Source: Calditrichia bacterium
Lineage (GTDB): Bacteria > Calditrichota > Calditrichia > RBG-13-44-9 > J042
Assembly (NCBI GenBank): GCA_030430345.1
Contig: JAUIFT010000155.1
Span: forward strand, 1 to 6,649
Direction of reading: 5' to 3'
DNA length: 6,649 nt
Part shown: piece by piece, positions 1 to 6,361 of the stretch
How the letters are laid out: each line of letters starts with the position of its first letter
Numbering within the stretch: position 1 is the first letter of the stretch
Notes under the pieces: generated by a model
What the model was told of the DNA's origin: nothing
What the model saw: the letters and a program-made list of their open reading frames with translations, nothing else
The model's database searches: none
Program-made: the position numbers and the translations under genes

Positions 1-37
1 CGCACGGTTCAGCATGGCGCTTCCGGTGCATCTGTAG
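1..37 (+). CDS. 3' end of an unidentified upstream gene (partial)
   Basis: Frame 2 is open from the window edge to a TAG at 35-37 and encodes the last 11 residues ARFSMALPVHL. The stop is followed directly by the ribosome binding site of psd, and only 9 bases separate it from the psd ATG, which is how an upstream gene in the same operon would look. The fragment is too short to identify, and the other two forward frames are also open here, so the existence of this gene is an inference from spacing. Confidence 0.35.
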   Translation, partial: ARFSMALPVHL

Positions 38-46
38 AAGGAGAAT

Positions 47-763
47 ATGGTGTTTGCAAAAGATGGTTATGGTATCATCATCGGAACATTTGTTGCGTTT
101 CTGGTGAGCCTGATCCTGTGGTTTGTTTTTCCGCATCCTGTATCGTTGGTGGCAACGGTGGTTCTTGGCGTTTTATCTATTTTTAACCTGTTCTTTTTTC
201 GGGACCCTGACCGGGAAATTCCGAAAAACCCGCTGGCAGTGTTATCGCCGGCAGATGGCAAGGTGATGGAAATTAAACGCGTCAAGGATATGGAATACTT
301 TAATCGGGAAGTCCGGCGGATAAGCATTTTTCTTTCGGTCTTCAATGTTCACGTCAACCGGACGCCGATGGCCGGTACCGTCAATTATGTGGTGCATCGG
401 ACCGGGAAATTTTTAGCGGCATTTAAGGAAGACGCTTCCGTAGAAAATGAGCAAACGGCGATCGGGATGGTGAATCAATACGGGCATCAGGTAATGTTTA
501 AACAGATTGCCGGATTGATTGCCCGTCGGATTGTGTGCAACATTCGCGAAGGCGACTGGTGTAAGGCCGGCGAACGGATGGGATTGATTCGTTACGGTAG
601 CCGGGCGGACGTCTTCGTACCGCTGGATGCGAAAATTAATGTGAAATCCGGGCAGATGGTCCGCGGCGGCGTCAGTATTCTGGCGACATTTCCCAACGAG
701 GGAGACCAGCAATCTGAAGAGCAGCGCGTGGTAGAATTGCCGAAGACTGAGCTGTCTTCCTGA
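47..763 (+). CDS. psd: Phosphatidylserine decarboxylase proenzyme, short form
   Basis: Converts phosphatidylserine to phosphatidylethanolamine at the inner membrane, using a pyruvoyl group made by self-cleavage. The 238-residue protein starts with hydrophobic segments (about 10-29 and 32-51) followed by FRDPDREIP, typical of the short-form family. Conserved blocks follow: LSPADGKV (66-73, with Asp70) and SVFNVHVNRTP (97-107, with His102). The cleavage site is in RYGSR (182-186); cutting between Gly184 and Ser185 would leave a short alpha chain whose Ser185 becomes the pyruvoyl group. Asp, His and Ser are the residues expected for processing and catalysis. After the usual family end (near GVSILATF) there is a polar, acidic tail of about 20 residues. 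The start ATG has AGGAG at 39-43 only 3 bases upstream; the next codon, GTG at 50, is better spaced and would remove one residue. pssA, which supplies the substrate, lies downstream. Confidence 0.95.
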   Translation: MVFAKDGYGIIIGTFVAFLVSLILWFVFPHPVSLVATVVLGVLSIFNLFFFRDPDREIPKNPLAVLSPADGKVMEIKRVKDMEYFNREVRRISIFLSVFNVHVNRTPMAGTVNYVVHRTGKFLAAFKEDASVENEQTAIGMVNQYGHQVMFKQIAGLIARRIVCNIREGDWCKAGERMGLIRYGSRADVFVPLDAKINVKSGQMVRGGVSILATFPNEGDQQSEEQRVVELPKTELSS

Positions 764-782
764 TCGAATGTTGCCCTTTGAC

Positions 783-817
783 ATTGGAAATTGAAAGTTG
801 GGCATTGGACATTATAT
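783..817 (+). repeat. Degenerate tandem heptanucleotide array in the psd-pssA spacer
   Basis: Five consecutive 7-base units in exact register: ATTGGAA (783), ATTGAAA (790), GTTGGGC (797), ATTGGAC (804), ATTATAT (811). A degraded unit, CTTTGAC, may precede them at 776. Units share ATT/GTT in the first three positions, and G is usual at position 4. The same unit type occurs in the gatA-gatB spacer. The array fills most of the gap between the psd stop and the likely pssA start. Confidence 0.75.
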
Positions 818-820
818 AAG
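791..820 (+). promoter_or_regulatory. Possible sigma70-type promoter for pssA, embedded in the heptad array
   Basis: TTGAAA at 791-796 (5 of 6 matches to TTGACA) is followed after 18 bases by TATAAG at 815-820 (5 of 6 matches to TATAAT). Transcription would begin near 827, about 24 bases before the ATG at 851. The -35 box is part of a repeat unit, so the match may be an accident of the repeat sequence. A perfect TTGACA at 778-783 has no suitable -10 box 16-18 bases downstream. Confidence 0.3.
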
Positions 821-850
821 TGGGTATCAGTCATCGAAAAAATAAAGAAC

Positions 851-1606
851 ATGCTGGAAGATCGAATGCGTGCGCGGGCCTCATTGGTACCGGGTTTCTT
901 TACCATGGCCAATATGTTTTGCGGATATTATTCGATATTACTTGCCGCCCAGGGCCGCTTTACTACCGCAGCCTGGTTAATTATCGCTGCCGGGGTGCTG
1001 GATGTGCTGGACGGCAAGCTGGCCCGGATGGTTGATGGCGCCTCGGAATTTGGGGTGCAGTACGATTCTCTTGCGGACGTTATTTCTTTCGGCCTTGCGC
1101 CCTCGGCCTTATCCTATTACGTGCTTTTCCAGGAATGGGGCACTACCGGACTAATGCTCAGTTTTGTGCCATTGGTATTTGGGGCTATCCGCCTCGCCCG
1201 TTTTAATGCTCGCCTGGAAGGTTTTGATAAAGATGCTTTCGAAGGAGTGCCGAGCCCGGCCGCGGCGATTACCATCTGTACATTTGTGCTGTTCAACTAT
1301 GATGTGTGGGGAGAACTTCGCTGGGAAAAGATCTTTATGACCATCGTTCTCCTTGTCTCAATTCTGATGATTACCAATATCCGTTACGAGATCATGCCAA
1401 ATTTCTCGCTGCAGAGCAGCCGGATTAACCGCCTGAAAATTCTTGCAGTGATTATTGGCATTATCATTATCCTCATCTATCCGCAGCGGACATTCTTTCC
1501 GCTAATAATGATCTACATTCTTTCCGGGCCGATCAGAATTATCTGGCTCTTGATTTTTTCCCAGCAGGAAAAAGCCAGTGTCTCGAAAACAAAGGAACGA
1601 AAATGA
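851..1606 (+). CDS. pssA: CDP-diacylglycerol--serine O-phosphatidyltransferase
   Basis: Transfers the phosphatidyl group of CDP-diacylglycerol to serine in the membrane, giving the phosphatidylserine used by Psd. The signature DGx2ARx8Gx3Dx3D of CDP-alcohol phosphatidyltransferases is complete, with Asp54, Gly55, Ala58, Arg59, Gly68, Asp72 and Asp76 in the metal and substrate site. The N-terminal block SLVPGFFTMANMFCGYYSI (11-29) is typical of bacterial PssA. Hydrophobic segments lie around 20-33, 40-52, 100-116, 137-149, 161-176, 196-210 and 216-237, with a basic tail. The reading frame extends up to a TTG at 791, but those 20 extra residues are encoded by the heptad repeat, so ATG 851 is preferred. 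ATG 866, preceded by GGAAG at 856-860, is also possible and would remove 15 residues. The stop overlaps the purS start. Confidence 0.93.
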   Translation: MLEDRMRARASLVPGFFTMANMFCGYYSILLAAQGRFTTAAWLIIAAGVLDVLDGKLARMVDGASEFGVQYDSLADVISFGLAPSALSYYVLFQEWGTTGLMLSFVPLVFGAIRLARFNARLEGFDKDAFEGVPSPAAAITICTFVLFNYDVWGELRWEKIFMTIVLLVSILMITNIRYEIMPNFSLQSSRINRLKILAVIIGIIIILIYPQRTFFPLIMIYILSGPIRIIWLLIFSQQEKASVSKTKERK

Positions 1607-1857
1607 AAGTTGCTGTAAAAATCAGATTAAAAAAGAGCATTCTTGATCCACAGGGAAAAGCCGTGCAGCACGCATTGCAAAACCTCGGTTTCGATGGTAT
1701 TAACGATGTGCGAGTCGGTAAGTTGATCGAATTGGAAGTACCGGATGATGGCACCCCGGAAACCATCCATAATATGGTGGAAGAAGCAAGCCGCAAACTG
1801 TTGGCGAATACAGTCATCGAAGATTTCGAAATTGAATACCCGGGAGAAAAAGCGTGA
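1603..1857 (+). CDS. purS: Phosphoribosylformylglycinamidine synthase subunit PurS
   Basis: Small structural subunit of the three-part FGAM synthase (PurS, PurQ, PurL) of de novo purine synthesis; it helps PurQ and PurL assemble and pass ammonia. The 84-residue length is normal. The family pattern is clear: a first beta strand [18 protein letters not shown] (1-18), helix [11 protein letters not shown] (20-30), the [11 protein letters not shown] strand (36-46), then a second helix and the strand VIEDFEIEY (71-79). The ATG overlaps the pssA stop as ATGA, and AAGGAA at 1592-1597 gives a well-placed ribosome binding site inside the end of pssA. The stop codon overlaps the purQ start, so expression of the two purine subunits should be coupled, consistent with their joint complex. 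Confidence 0.95.
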   Translation: MKVAVKIRLKKSILDPQGKAVQHALQNLGFDGINDVRVGKLIELEVPDDGTPETIHNMVEEASRKLLANTVIEDFEIEYPGEKA

Positions 1858-2528
1858 AGTCAGCCGTTGTAGTATTTCCAGGGTCCAACTGCGATCATGA
1901 TATGCACCATGCGCTAAATATGCTCGGGCATGATGCCGAATATGTTTGGCATAAAACCGCTGATCTTTCCCAGTATGATCTGGTTGCATTGCCCGGGGGA
2001 TTTTCCTATGGCGACTATCTGCGCGCCGGGGCCATCGCCCGCTTTTCCACGATAATGAAAGCGGTTGTGGATTTTGCGAAAAGCGGGAAGACTGTTCTTG
2101 GGGTTTGTAATGGATTTCAGATTCTGGTGGAAGCCGGTCTGCTACCGGGCGCCCTGATGCGTAATGCCAATCTGCGCTTTGTCTGCAAGCAAGTTTATTT
2201 GAAGACGGAAAACAGTGATACGCGCTTTAGCCGGGCAATTCCCGATCAGGCCTTGCAAATACCTATCGCTCATGGCGAAGGCCGCTACTTCATTGATTCG
2301 GCGGGATATGAATCTCTGCAGGAAAATAAGCAAATCGTTTTTCGATATGCGACGCCGGAAAATAATGTCACCGAAGCTGCCAATCCCAATGGGTCTCTGG
2401 ATAATATTGCCGGTATCGTTAGTCGGGGAGGGAATGTACTCGGTATGATGCCCCATCCGGAACGTGCTGTAGAAAGCCTGCTCGGTTCCGATGACGGGCG
2501 CTGGATCTTTGAATCTTTAACTGCTTAG
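1854..2528 (+). CDS. purQ: Phosphoribosylformylglycinamidine synthase subunit PurQ (glutaminase)
   Basis: Class I glutamine amidotransferase that frees ammonia from glutamine for PurL, which converts FGAR to FGAM in the fourth step of purine synthesis. The 224-residue protein begins with [16 protein letters not shown] and has the oxyanion region [17 protein letters not shown] (46-62). The nucleophile is Cys85 in [11 protein letters not shown], and His201 and Glu203 in MMPHPERA complete the catalytic triad. The AHGEGRY block (139-145), typical of PurQ, is also present. It starts at GTG in a GTGA overlap with the purS stop; GGGAG at 1842-1846, 7 bases upstream, supports this start. No purL is in the window; the next gene is unrelated, so the catalytic subunit must be elsewhere. 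Confidence 0.96.
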   Translation: MKSAVVVFPGSNCDHDMHHALNMLGHDAEYVWHKTADLSQYDLVALPGGFSYGDYLRAGAIARFSTIMKAVVDFAKSGKTVLGVCNGFQILVEAGLLPGALMRNANLRFVCKQVYLKTENSDTRFSRAIPDQALQIPIAHGEGRYFIDSAGYESLQENKQIVFRYATPENNVTEAANPNGSLDNIAGIVSRGGNVLGMMPHPERAVESLLGSDDGRWIFESLTA

Positions 2529-2546
2529 TTTGGAGGGAATTAACTG

Positions 2547-2807
2547 ATGAAGAAGAAAAATCTTGGCTACTATCTGCTCATACTGATCCTGGGAACGGTC
2601 GTCGGATATTTCCTGAGCAGTATGGTAAATTTTCTGCCACCCGGAGCATTTAAAGAAGCACTGCTGCGGCCCTTAAGTTTTGCAGTCGGGCCGGCAAAGC
2701 TGGATTTACGAGTCATTAATTTTACCCTGGGCTTTGGTGTTAATTTAAATATCGTTAGTGTTATTGGGATTTTTCTCGTTGCCTGGCTCTTTAAATTAAT
2801 GGAGTAA
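2547..2807 (+). CDS. Small DUF4321-type membrane protein
   Basis: An 86-residue protein of unknown function with two predicted membrane segments: about 7-27 (LGYYLLILILGTVVGYFLSS) and 66-83 (NLNIVSVIGIFLVAWLFK). A basic N-terminus (MKKK) suggests that the N-terminus faces the cytoplasm. The part between them contains LDLRVINFTLGFGVNLNI (52-69), which resembles the conserved core of DUF4321 proteins, small membrane proteins often annotated only as hypothetical. The family name is from memory of its pattern and was not searched. GGAGG at 2532-2536 lies 10 bases before the ATG. It follows purQ by 18 bases, so it is probably co-transcribed with it, and precedes tatA; neither neighbour establishes its role. 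Confidence 0.8.
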   Translation: MKKKNLGYYLLILILGTVVGYFLSSMVNFLPPGAFKEALLRPLSFAVGPAKLDLRVINFTLGFGVNLNIVSVIGIFLVAWLFKLME

Positions 2808-2931
2808 TTTTTTTTCGAATATTGTTTTATAACTATTTATGGCCTTTATTAAGACAGAAAACCGGATGTTTTCGAATTAATTTTCAAGCAATATGAGTTG
2901 CCAGACTATTTAACAACCAGGAGATTTTATT

Positions 2932-3165
2932 ATGCCATTTGGAATGGGTGCCGGCGAATTAATCGTTATCTTTTTTGTTATTTTGATGTTGTTTGGCGCC
3001 AAGCGGCTGCCAGAGCTTGCACGTTCCCTGGGACGTTCCATCAAGGAATTTAAGCATGCGACATCGGGGCTCAGGGAAGAATTTGATATGAGCCAGATTG
3101 ACGAAAAACCTCGTAGCAATACACAAACGTCGGAAGCAAAAGAACAAGCGCAGCAAAAAGATTAA
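2932..3165 (+). CDS. tatA: Sec-independent protein translocase subunit TatA/TatE
   Basis: Forms the pore-like component of the twin-arginine system that exports folded proteins. The 77-residue protein has the standard layout: a short N-terminus, one membrane helix (about 8-22) with polar Glu9 near its start, the Phe21-Gly22 hinge, an amphipathic helix (25-41, KRLPELARSLGRSIKEFK) and a charged disordered tail rich in Gln, Glu and Lys. AGGAG at 2919-2923 lies 8 bases before the ATG. tatC is not in the window. The 124-base AT-rich gap before the gene could hold its own promoter, but no convincing -35/-10 pair was found. TatA and TatE cannot be told apart here, and TatB is less likely given the short length. 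Confidence 0.93.
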   Translation: MPFGMGAGELIVIFFVILMLFGAKRLPELARSLGRSIKEFKHATSGLREEFDMSQIDEKPRSNTQTSEAKEQAQQKD

Positions 3166-3299
3166 TAGAACGCAAAAAACTGTAGCATACAATCCGCCTG
3201 GCGCTGCCGGTATTCTTTCGAAAATGGCGCTTAAGACCGCCAATCAATATAAATACCGTCAGCCTCCTTACAGCACACAAACCTCATACTCTACCCATA

Positions 3300-4742
3300 A
3301 TGAACAGGAGCGGGTCTTTGGAGAATGCATTACAAAGGCATCGGCAATACATCGCTGGTGATTTTACTTTAGTTGATGCCGTTGAAGATTATTTAAAGCG
3401 AATCGAAGCGAATAAATCTCTGAATGCATTTATTCAGGTATACGGCGATGAAGCCCGCCAGCAGGCGGCGGCGATTGATACAAAGCGTGCCGGCGGCGGC
3501 AAACTGGGAAGCCTGGCGGGGTTGTTCATCGCCCTGAAAGATAATATGTGCATGAAGGGCCAGCGCACCACTTGTGGCTCCCGAATGCTCGATCAGTTTG
3601 TTTCCCCCTATGATGCCACCGTCGTACGTAAAATCGTTGCTGAAGATGGCATTATCATTGGCAAAACCAACCTCGACGAGTTCGCCATGGGCTCATCCAC
3701 GGAAAATTCCTATTATGGCCATTCCCGAAACCCGATCGATCCGGAACGGGTGGCCGGTGGTTCCAGCGGTGGTTCTGCGATTGCCGTTGCTGCCGGTATG
3801 GCCGATTTATCCCTGGGAAGCGACACTGGCGGCTCCATTCGTCAACCGGCGGCTTTTTGCGGAATCGTCGGCATGAAGCCGACCTACGGGCGGGTTTCCC
3901 GCTACGGGTTGGTGGCGTTTGCCTCGTCGCTGGATCAAATCGGACCATTCGCGAAAAATGTCAGTGATGCGGCGCTGATGCTCAATGTCATTTCCGGTCT
4001 GGATCCGAATGATTCTACTTCCATGGATGAAGCAGTACCGGATTATACCGCGGCTGTTGGCGGCGATGTAAAAGGATTAAGGATCGGATTACCCACCCAG
4101 TTCTTTCAGAAAGGGTTGGATAGTGAAATCGCTGATAACATTCAGGCCGTCAGCAAGCAACTGGAAGATGCCGGCATAACCATCAAACCAGTAGACCTTT
4201 CCCTGAATGATTATGCCATTGCTGCCTATTACATTATCGCTACGGCGGAAGCTTCTTCCAACCTGGCCCGCTACGATGGCGTTCGCTATGGGCATCGAGC
4301 AGAGGCGGTCGGCGATTTAAACGAAATGTATACCCGTTCCCGCTCGGAGGGATTTGGGGCGGAAGTGAAACGACGAGTGATGCTCGGCGCACACGTGTTG
4401 TCTTCCGGCTATTATGACGCCTATTATAAAAAAGGCCAGCAGGTTCGCCGCTTGATAAAAAATCAGTTTGATGCTGCTTTTAAGGATGTCGATCTGCTGC
4501 TAACGCCAACAACACCGAGTCCGGCGTTCAAGATTGGCGAGAAGGTCGACGATCCGTTACAAATGTACCTTTCGGATATTTACACTGTCACCGTTAACCT
4601 GGCGGGTATCTGTGCCCTCAGCATGCCTTCCGGCAAAACCTCGGCAGGTTTACCGATTGGCTTGCAATTGATCGCCGGTGCTTTCCAGGAAGAAAAACTG
4701 TTCCGGATGGCCGGGTATGTCGAGAATTTGCTTGCGGAATAA
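3300..4742 (+). CDS. gatA: Asp/Glu-tRNA(Asn/Gln) amidotransferase subunit A
   Basis: Amidase subunit of the GatCAB complex. It hydrolyses glutamine and passes ammonia to GatB, which converts Glu-tRNA(Gln) or Asp-tRNA(Asn) to the correct amidated form. The 480-residue length is normal. The amidase-signature Ser-cis-Ser-Lys triad is visible: Lys80 in IALKDN, Ser155 in AGGSSGGSA and Ser179 in [11 protein letters not shown]. Other family blocks are [17 protein letters not shown] (121-137), [20 protein letters not shown] (191-210) and the C-terminal [10 protein letters not shown]. The ATG at 3300 has no clear ribosome binding site. TTG at 3318 (codon 7) has AGGAG 7 bases upstream and would give a 474-residue protein whose N-terminus fits the family equally well, so the true start may be 3318. 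gatB follows after 187 bases; gatC is absent here. Confidence 0.96.
   Translation: MNRSGSLENALQRHRQYIAGDFTLVDAVEDYLKRIEANKSLNAFIQVYGDEARQQAAAIDTKRAGGGKLGSLAGLFIALKDNMCMKGQRTTCGSRMLDQFVSPYDATVVRKIVAEDGIIIGKTNLDEFAMGSSTENSYYGHSRNPIDPERVAGGSSGGSAIAVAAGMADLSLGSDTGGSIRQPAAFCGIVGMKPTYGRVSRYGLVAFASSLDQIGPFAKNVSDAALMLNVISGLDPNDSTSMDEAVPDYTAAVGGDVKGLRIGLPTQFFQKGLDSEIADNIQAVSKQLEDAGITIKPVDLSLNDYAIAAYYIIATAEASSNLARYDGVRYGHRAEAVGDLNEMYTRSRSEGFGAEVKRRVMLGAHVLSSGYYDAYYKKGQQVRRLIKNQFDAAFKDVDLLLTPTTPSPAFKIGEKVDDPLQMYLSDIYTVTVNLAGICALSMPSGKTSAGLPIGLQLIAGAFQEEKLFRMAGYVENLLAE
3306..3310 (+). promoter_or_regulatory. Ribosome binding site favouring a TTG start for gatA
   Basis: AGGAG lies 7 bases before an in-frame TTG at 3318-3320. 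The region just before the ATG at 3300 (CTACCCATA) has no purine-rich stretch. The spacing and match are as good as those of neighbouring genes such as tatA. This supports initiation at TTG, shortening GatA by six residues, but it could be a chance match inside the coding sequence. Confidence 0.45.
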
Positions 4743-4766
4743 ACCGGGCAACCTGAACAACAAAAA

Positions 4767-4808
4767 TTGGAATATCCAATGTCCAATGCTCAATTTTCAA
4801 TTTCGAAG
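4767..4808 (-). repeat. Heptad array, left arm of the gatA-gatB spacer
   Basis: Read on the minus strand this is a run of 7-base units in exact register: ATTGAAA (4801-4795), ATTGAGC (4794-4788), ATTGGAC (4787-4781), ATTGGAT (4780-4774), ATTCCAA (4773-4767). On the plus strand, CAAT recurs at 4777, 4784, 4791 and 4798, exactly 7 bases apart. Outside the array, at 4802-4807, is the palindrome TTCGAA, which recurs at the inner edge of the right arm. The unit type matches the psd-pssA array at 783-817. Confidence 0.75.
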
Positions 4809-4886
4809 TAACCTATTGCCCTGATAATGGTAGACCTTTGCTCTCTTCTTTCGAAATTGGACATTTTAGATTGAATATTGGACATT
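4771..4886. repeat. Imperfect inverted repeat with 37-base arms (possible MITE-like element or hairpin)
   Basis: Bases 4771-4807 can pair with 4850-4886 without any gap. I count 28 Watson-Crick pairs, 2 G-T pairs and 7 mismatches. The innermost 10 pairs are perfect: CAATTTCGAA at 4798-4807 with TTCGAAATTG at 4850-4859. The loop is 42 bases (4808-4849) and codes for nothing evident. Both arms consist of the heptad units, so pairing reflects two arrays in opposite orientation. There is no T-run after it, so it is not a typical intrinsic terminator. It might be a remnant of a small non-autonomous element, or an RNA hairpin between gatA and gatB. No target-site duplication was recognised. Confidence 0.5.
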
Positions 4887-4890
4887 AACA
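4849..4890 (+). repeat. Heptad array, right arm of the gatA-gatB spacer
   Basis: Plus-strand units in register: ATTGGAC (4856), ATTTTAG (4863), ATTGAAT (4870), ATTGGAC (4877) and a degraded ATTAACA (4884), preceded by TTTCGAA (4849-4855). It is opposite in direction to the left arm and the same in direction as the psd-pssA array. The array ends about 40 bases before the gatB start; no clear promoter boxes were found between. Confidence 0.7.
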
Positions 4891-4929
4891 GAATTGGCGC
4901 ATTAACTATCTTAAAAAACAGAGTATAGC

Positions 4930-6360
4930 ATGGATTTTGAAGTAGTTATCGGATTGGAAGTGCACACCCAGTTGTTAACCGACGCGAAAATCTTTTCCGG
5001 GTCCAGCACCGCTTTCGGCGGAGAACCGAATTCGCAAACCGATCCGGTGGTTCTCGGGATGCCCGGCGTGCTGCCGGTGCTGAATAAGAAGGTGGTGGAC
5101 TTTGCCATCCGCCTCGGACTGGCAACCAATTGCACCATCGTTCCGTACAATCGCTTTGCCCGTAAACATTACTTCTATCCGGACCTGCCGAAAGGCTACC
5201 AGATTTCCCAATACGAATTGCCGATTTGCGAACATGGGCACCTGGATATTACCCTGGAAGATCAGCCGACGAAGAGAATTGGCATCACGCGTATCCATAT
5301 GGAAGAAGATGCCGGCAAATCGATTCATGATGCCGGTGTGGATACATTAGTCGATCTTAATCGCAGCGGCGTTCCGTTGCTGGAGATCGTCAGCGAGCCG
5401 GATATGCGCTCTGCCGCGGAAGCGCATGCCTACCTGGCCGGACTGAAGCAGATCGTTACCTACCTGGAAATTTGCGACGGTAATATGGAAGAGGGTAGTC
5501 TGCGCTGCGATGCCAATGTTTCCATCCGTCCGCGTGGCAGTAGCGAATTTGGCACCAAGACCGAACTGAAGAACATGAATTCCTTCCGCAATGTGGAACG
5601 CGCCATTAATTATGAGATTGAGCGCCAGATCGATATCGTTACCAGCGGTGGCGCCATCGTTCAGGAAACGCTGCTCTGGGATGCCAATGTCGGCACTGTC
5701 CGTTCCATGCGTAGTAAGGAAGAAGCGCATGACTATCGATATTTCCCCGAGCCGGATCTGCTGCCGCTGCAAATTTCCAGGGAATGGATTGCGGCGGTGC
5801 GCGCAGAACTGCCAGAGCTGCCGGTGGAAAAAAAGAATCGTTTTGTCAGTGAATATGAGTTGCCGGTTTATAATGCCGAGGTGCTAACAACTTCGAAAGC
5901 GCTGGCGAATTATTTTGAAGCCGTGGCTGAATCCTGCGCGGACAGCAAACTCGTCAGTAACTGGGTAATGACCGATGTGCTACGCGTTTTAAAAGAACAA
6001 AAGATCGATGTGGCAGATTTTACAATTTCCGCCGAGCGCCTTGCCGGTTTACTAAATTTGATTCTGAAAAATACCATCAGCGCTAAGATTGCGAAGGATA
6101 TTTTTGAAGAAATGCTCGGGAATGAGGATGAAGCCCTCGCTATCGTAGAAAAAAAGGGATTGGCGCAAATATCCGATACCAGTGAACTGGAAGGTATTGT
6201 TGCCCGGGTAATTGCCGATAATCCCAAGCAGGTGGAACAATTCCGCGCGGGGAAAGAAAAAATTATCTCCTATTTTGTCGGACAGGTAATGAAAGCCACG
6301 CGTGGTAAAGCGAATCCCGGTATAGTGAATGAAATTTTAAGGAAGCAACTGAAAGCATAA
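4930..6360 (+). CDS. gatB: Asp/Glu-tRNA(Asn/Gln) amidotransferase subunit B
   Basis: Binds the mischarged tRNA, activates the Glu or Asp carboxylate with ATP and uses ammonia from GatA to make Gln-tRNA or Asn-tRNA. The 476 residues show the full family order: GLEVHTQL (8-15, with Glu10 and His12), [20 protein letters not shown] (29-48), [20 protein letters not shown] (79-98), [14 protein letters not shown] (121-134, Glu125 near the metal site), [15 protein letters not shown] (144-158), [15 protein letters not shown] (187-201), [16 protein letters not shown] (211-226) and [15 protein letters not shown] (263-277). The C-terminal part (about 330-476) is the helical YqeY-like tRNA-binding domain. 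Cysteines that form a zinc site in many GatB proteins are replaced (Ser23, Ser25, Asp38, Val41). The ribosome binding site is weak. The next gene begins one base after the stop. Confidence 0.96.
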   Translation: MDFEVVIGLEVHTQLLTDAKIFSGSSTAFGGEPNSQTDPVVLGMPGVLPVLNKKVVDFAIRLGLATNCTIVPYNRFARKHYFYPDLPKGYQISQYELPICEHGHLDITLEDQPTKRIGITRIHMEEDAGKSIHDAGVDTLVDLNRSGVPLLEIVSEPDMRSAAEAHAYLAGLKQIVTYLEICDGNMEEGSLRCDANVSIRPRGSSEFGTKTELKNMNSFRNVERAINYEIERQIDIVTSGGAIVQETLLWDANVGTVRSMRSKEEAHDYRYFPEPDLLPLQISREWIAAVRAELPELPVEKKNRFVSEYELPVYNAEVLTTSKALANYFEAVAESCADSKLVSNWVMTDVLRVLKEQKIDVADFTISAERLAGLLNLILKNTISAKIAKDIFEEMLGNEDEALAIVEKKGLAQISDTSELEGIVARVIADNPKQVEQFRAGKEKIISYFVGQVMKATRGKANPGIVNEILRKQLKA

Positions 6361-6361
6361 A

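Noticed and set aside
413..912. Minus-strand frames covering the end of psd and start of pssA, with segments such as NVQCPTFNFQC.
   Set aside because: They are antisense to two well-supported genes, and the distinctive segment is the heptad array read backwards.
2808..2931. Run of eight T bases just after the DUF4321-type gene and an AT-rich 124-base gap, considered as a terminator plus tatA promoter.
   Set aside because: Only a 3-base weak stem could be drawn before the T-run, and no convincing -35/-10 pair was found, so neither was listed.
3166..3299. The tatA-gatA spacer, checked for a small gene, hairpin or promoter.
   Set aside because: TGGCGCT occurs twice but as a direct repeat, not a hairpin. 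AATATAAAT lacks a properly spaced -35 box. The frame at 3098-3361 runs out of phase through tatA and has no recognisable protein features.
4618..4800. Minus-strand frame starting MKIEHWTLDIPIF.
   Set aside because: Its N-terminus is the translated heptad repeat and the rest is antisense to gatA; it has no ribosome binding site or family pattern.
4816..4835. TTGCCCT shared by the gatA-gatB loop (4816) and the region before the first array (771), and GATAAT at 4823-4828 as a -10 box for gatB.
   Set aside because: Seven bases is too short to show common origin, and there is no acceptable -35 box 16-18 bases upstream of GATAAT.
47..6360. Frequent TGCCGG words considered as an uptake or chi-like signal.
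   Set aside because: They lie mostly in Ala-Gly codons of coding frames and are explained by codon use.
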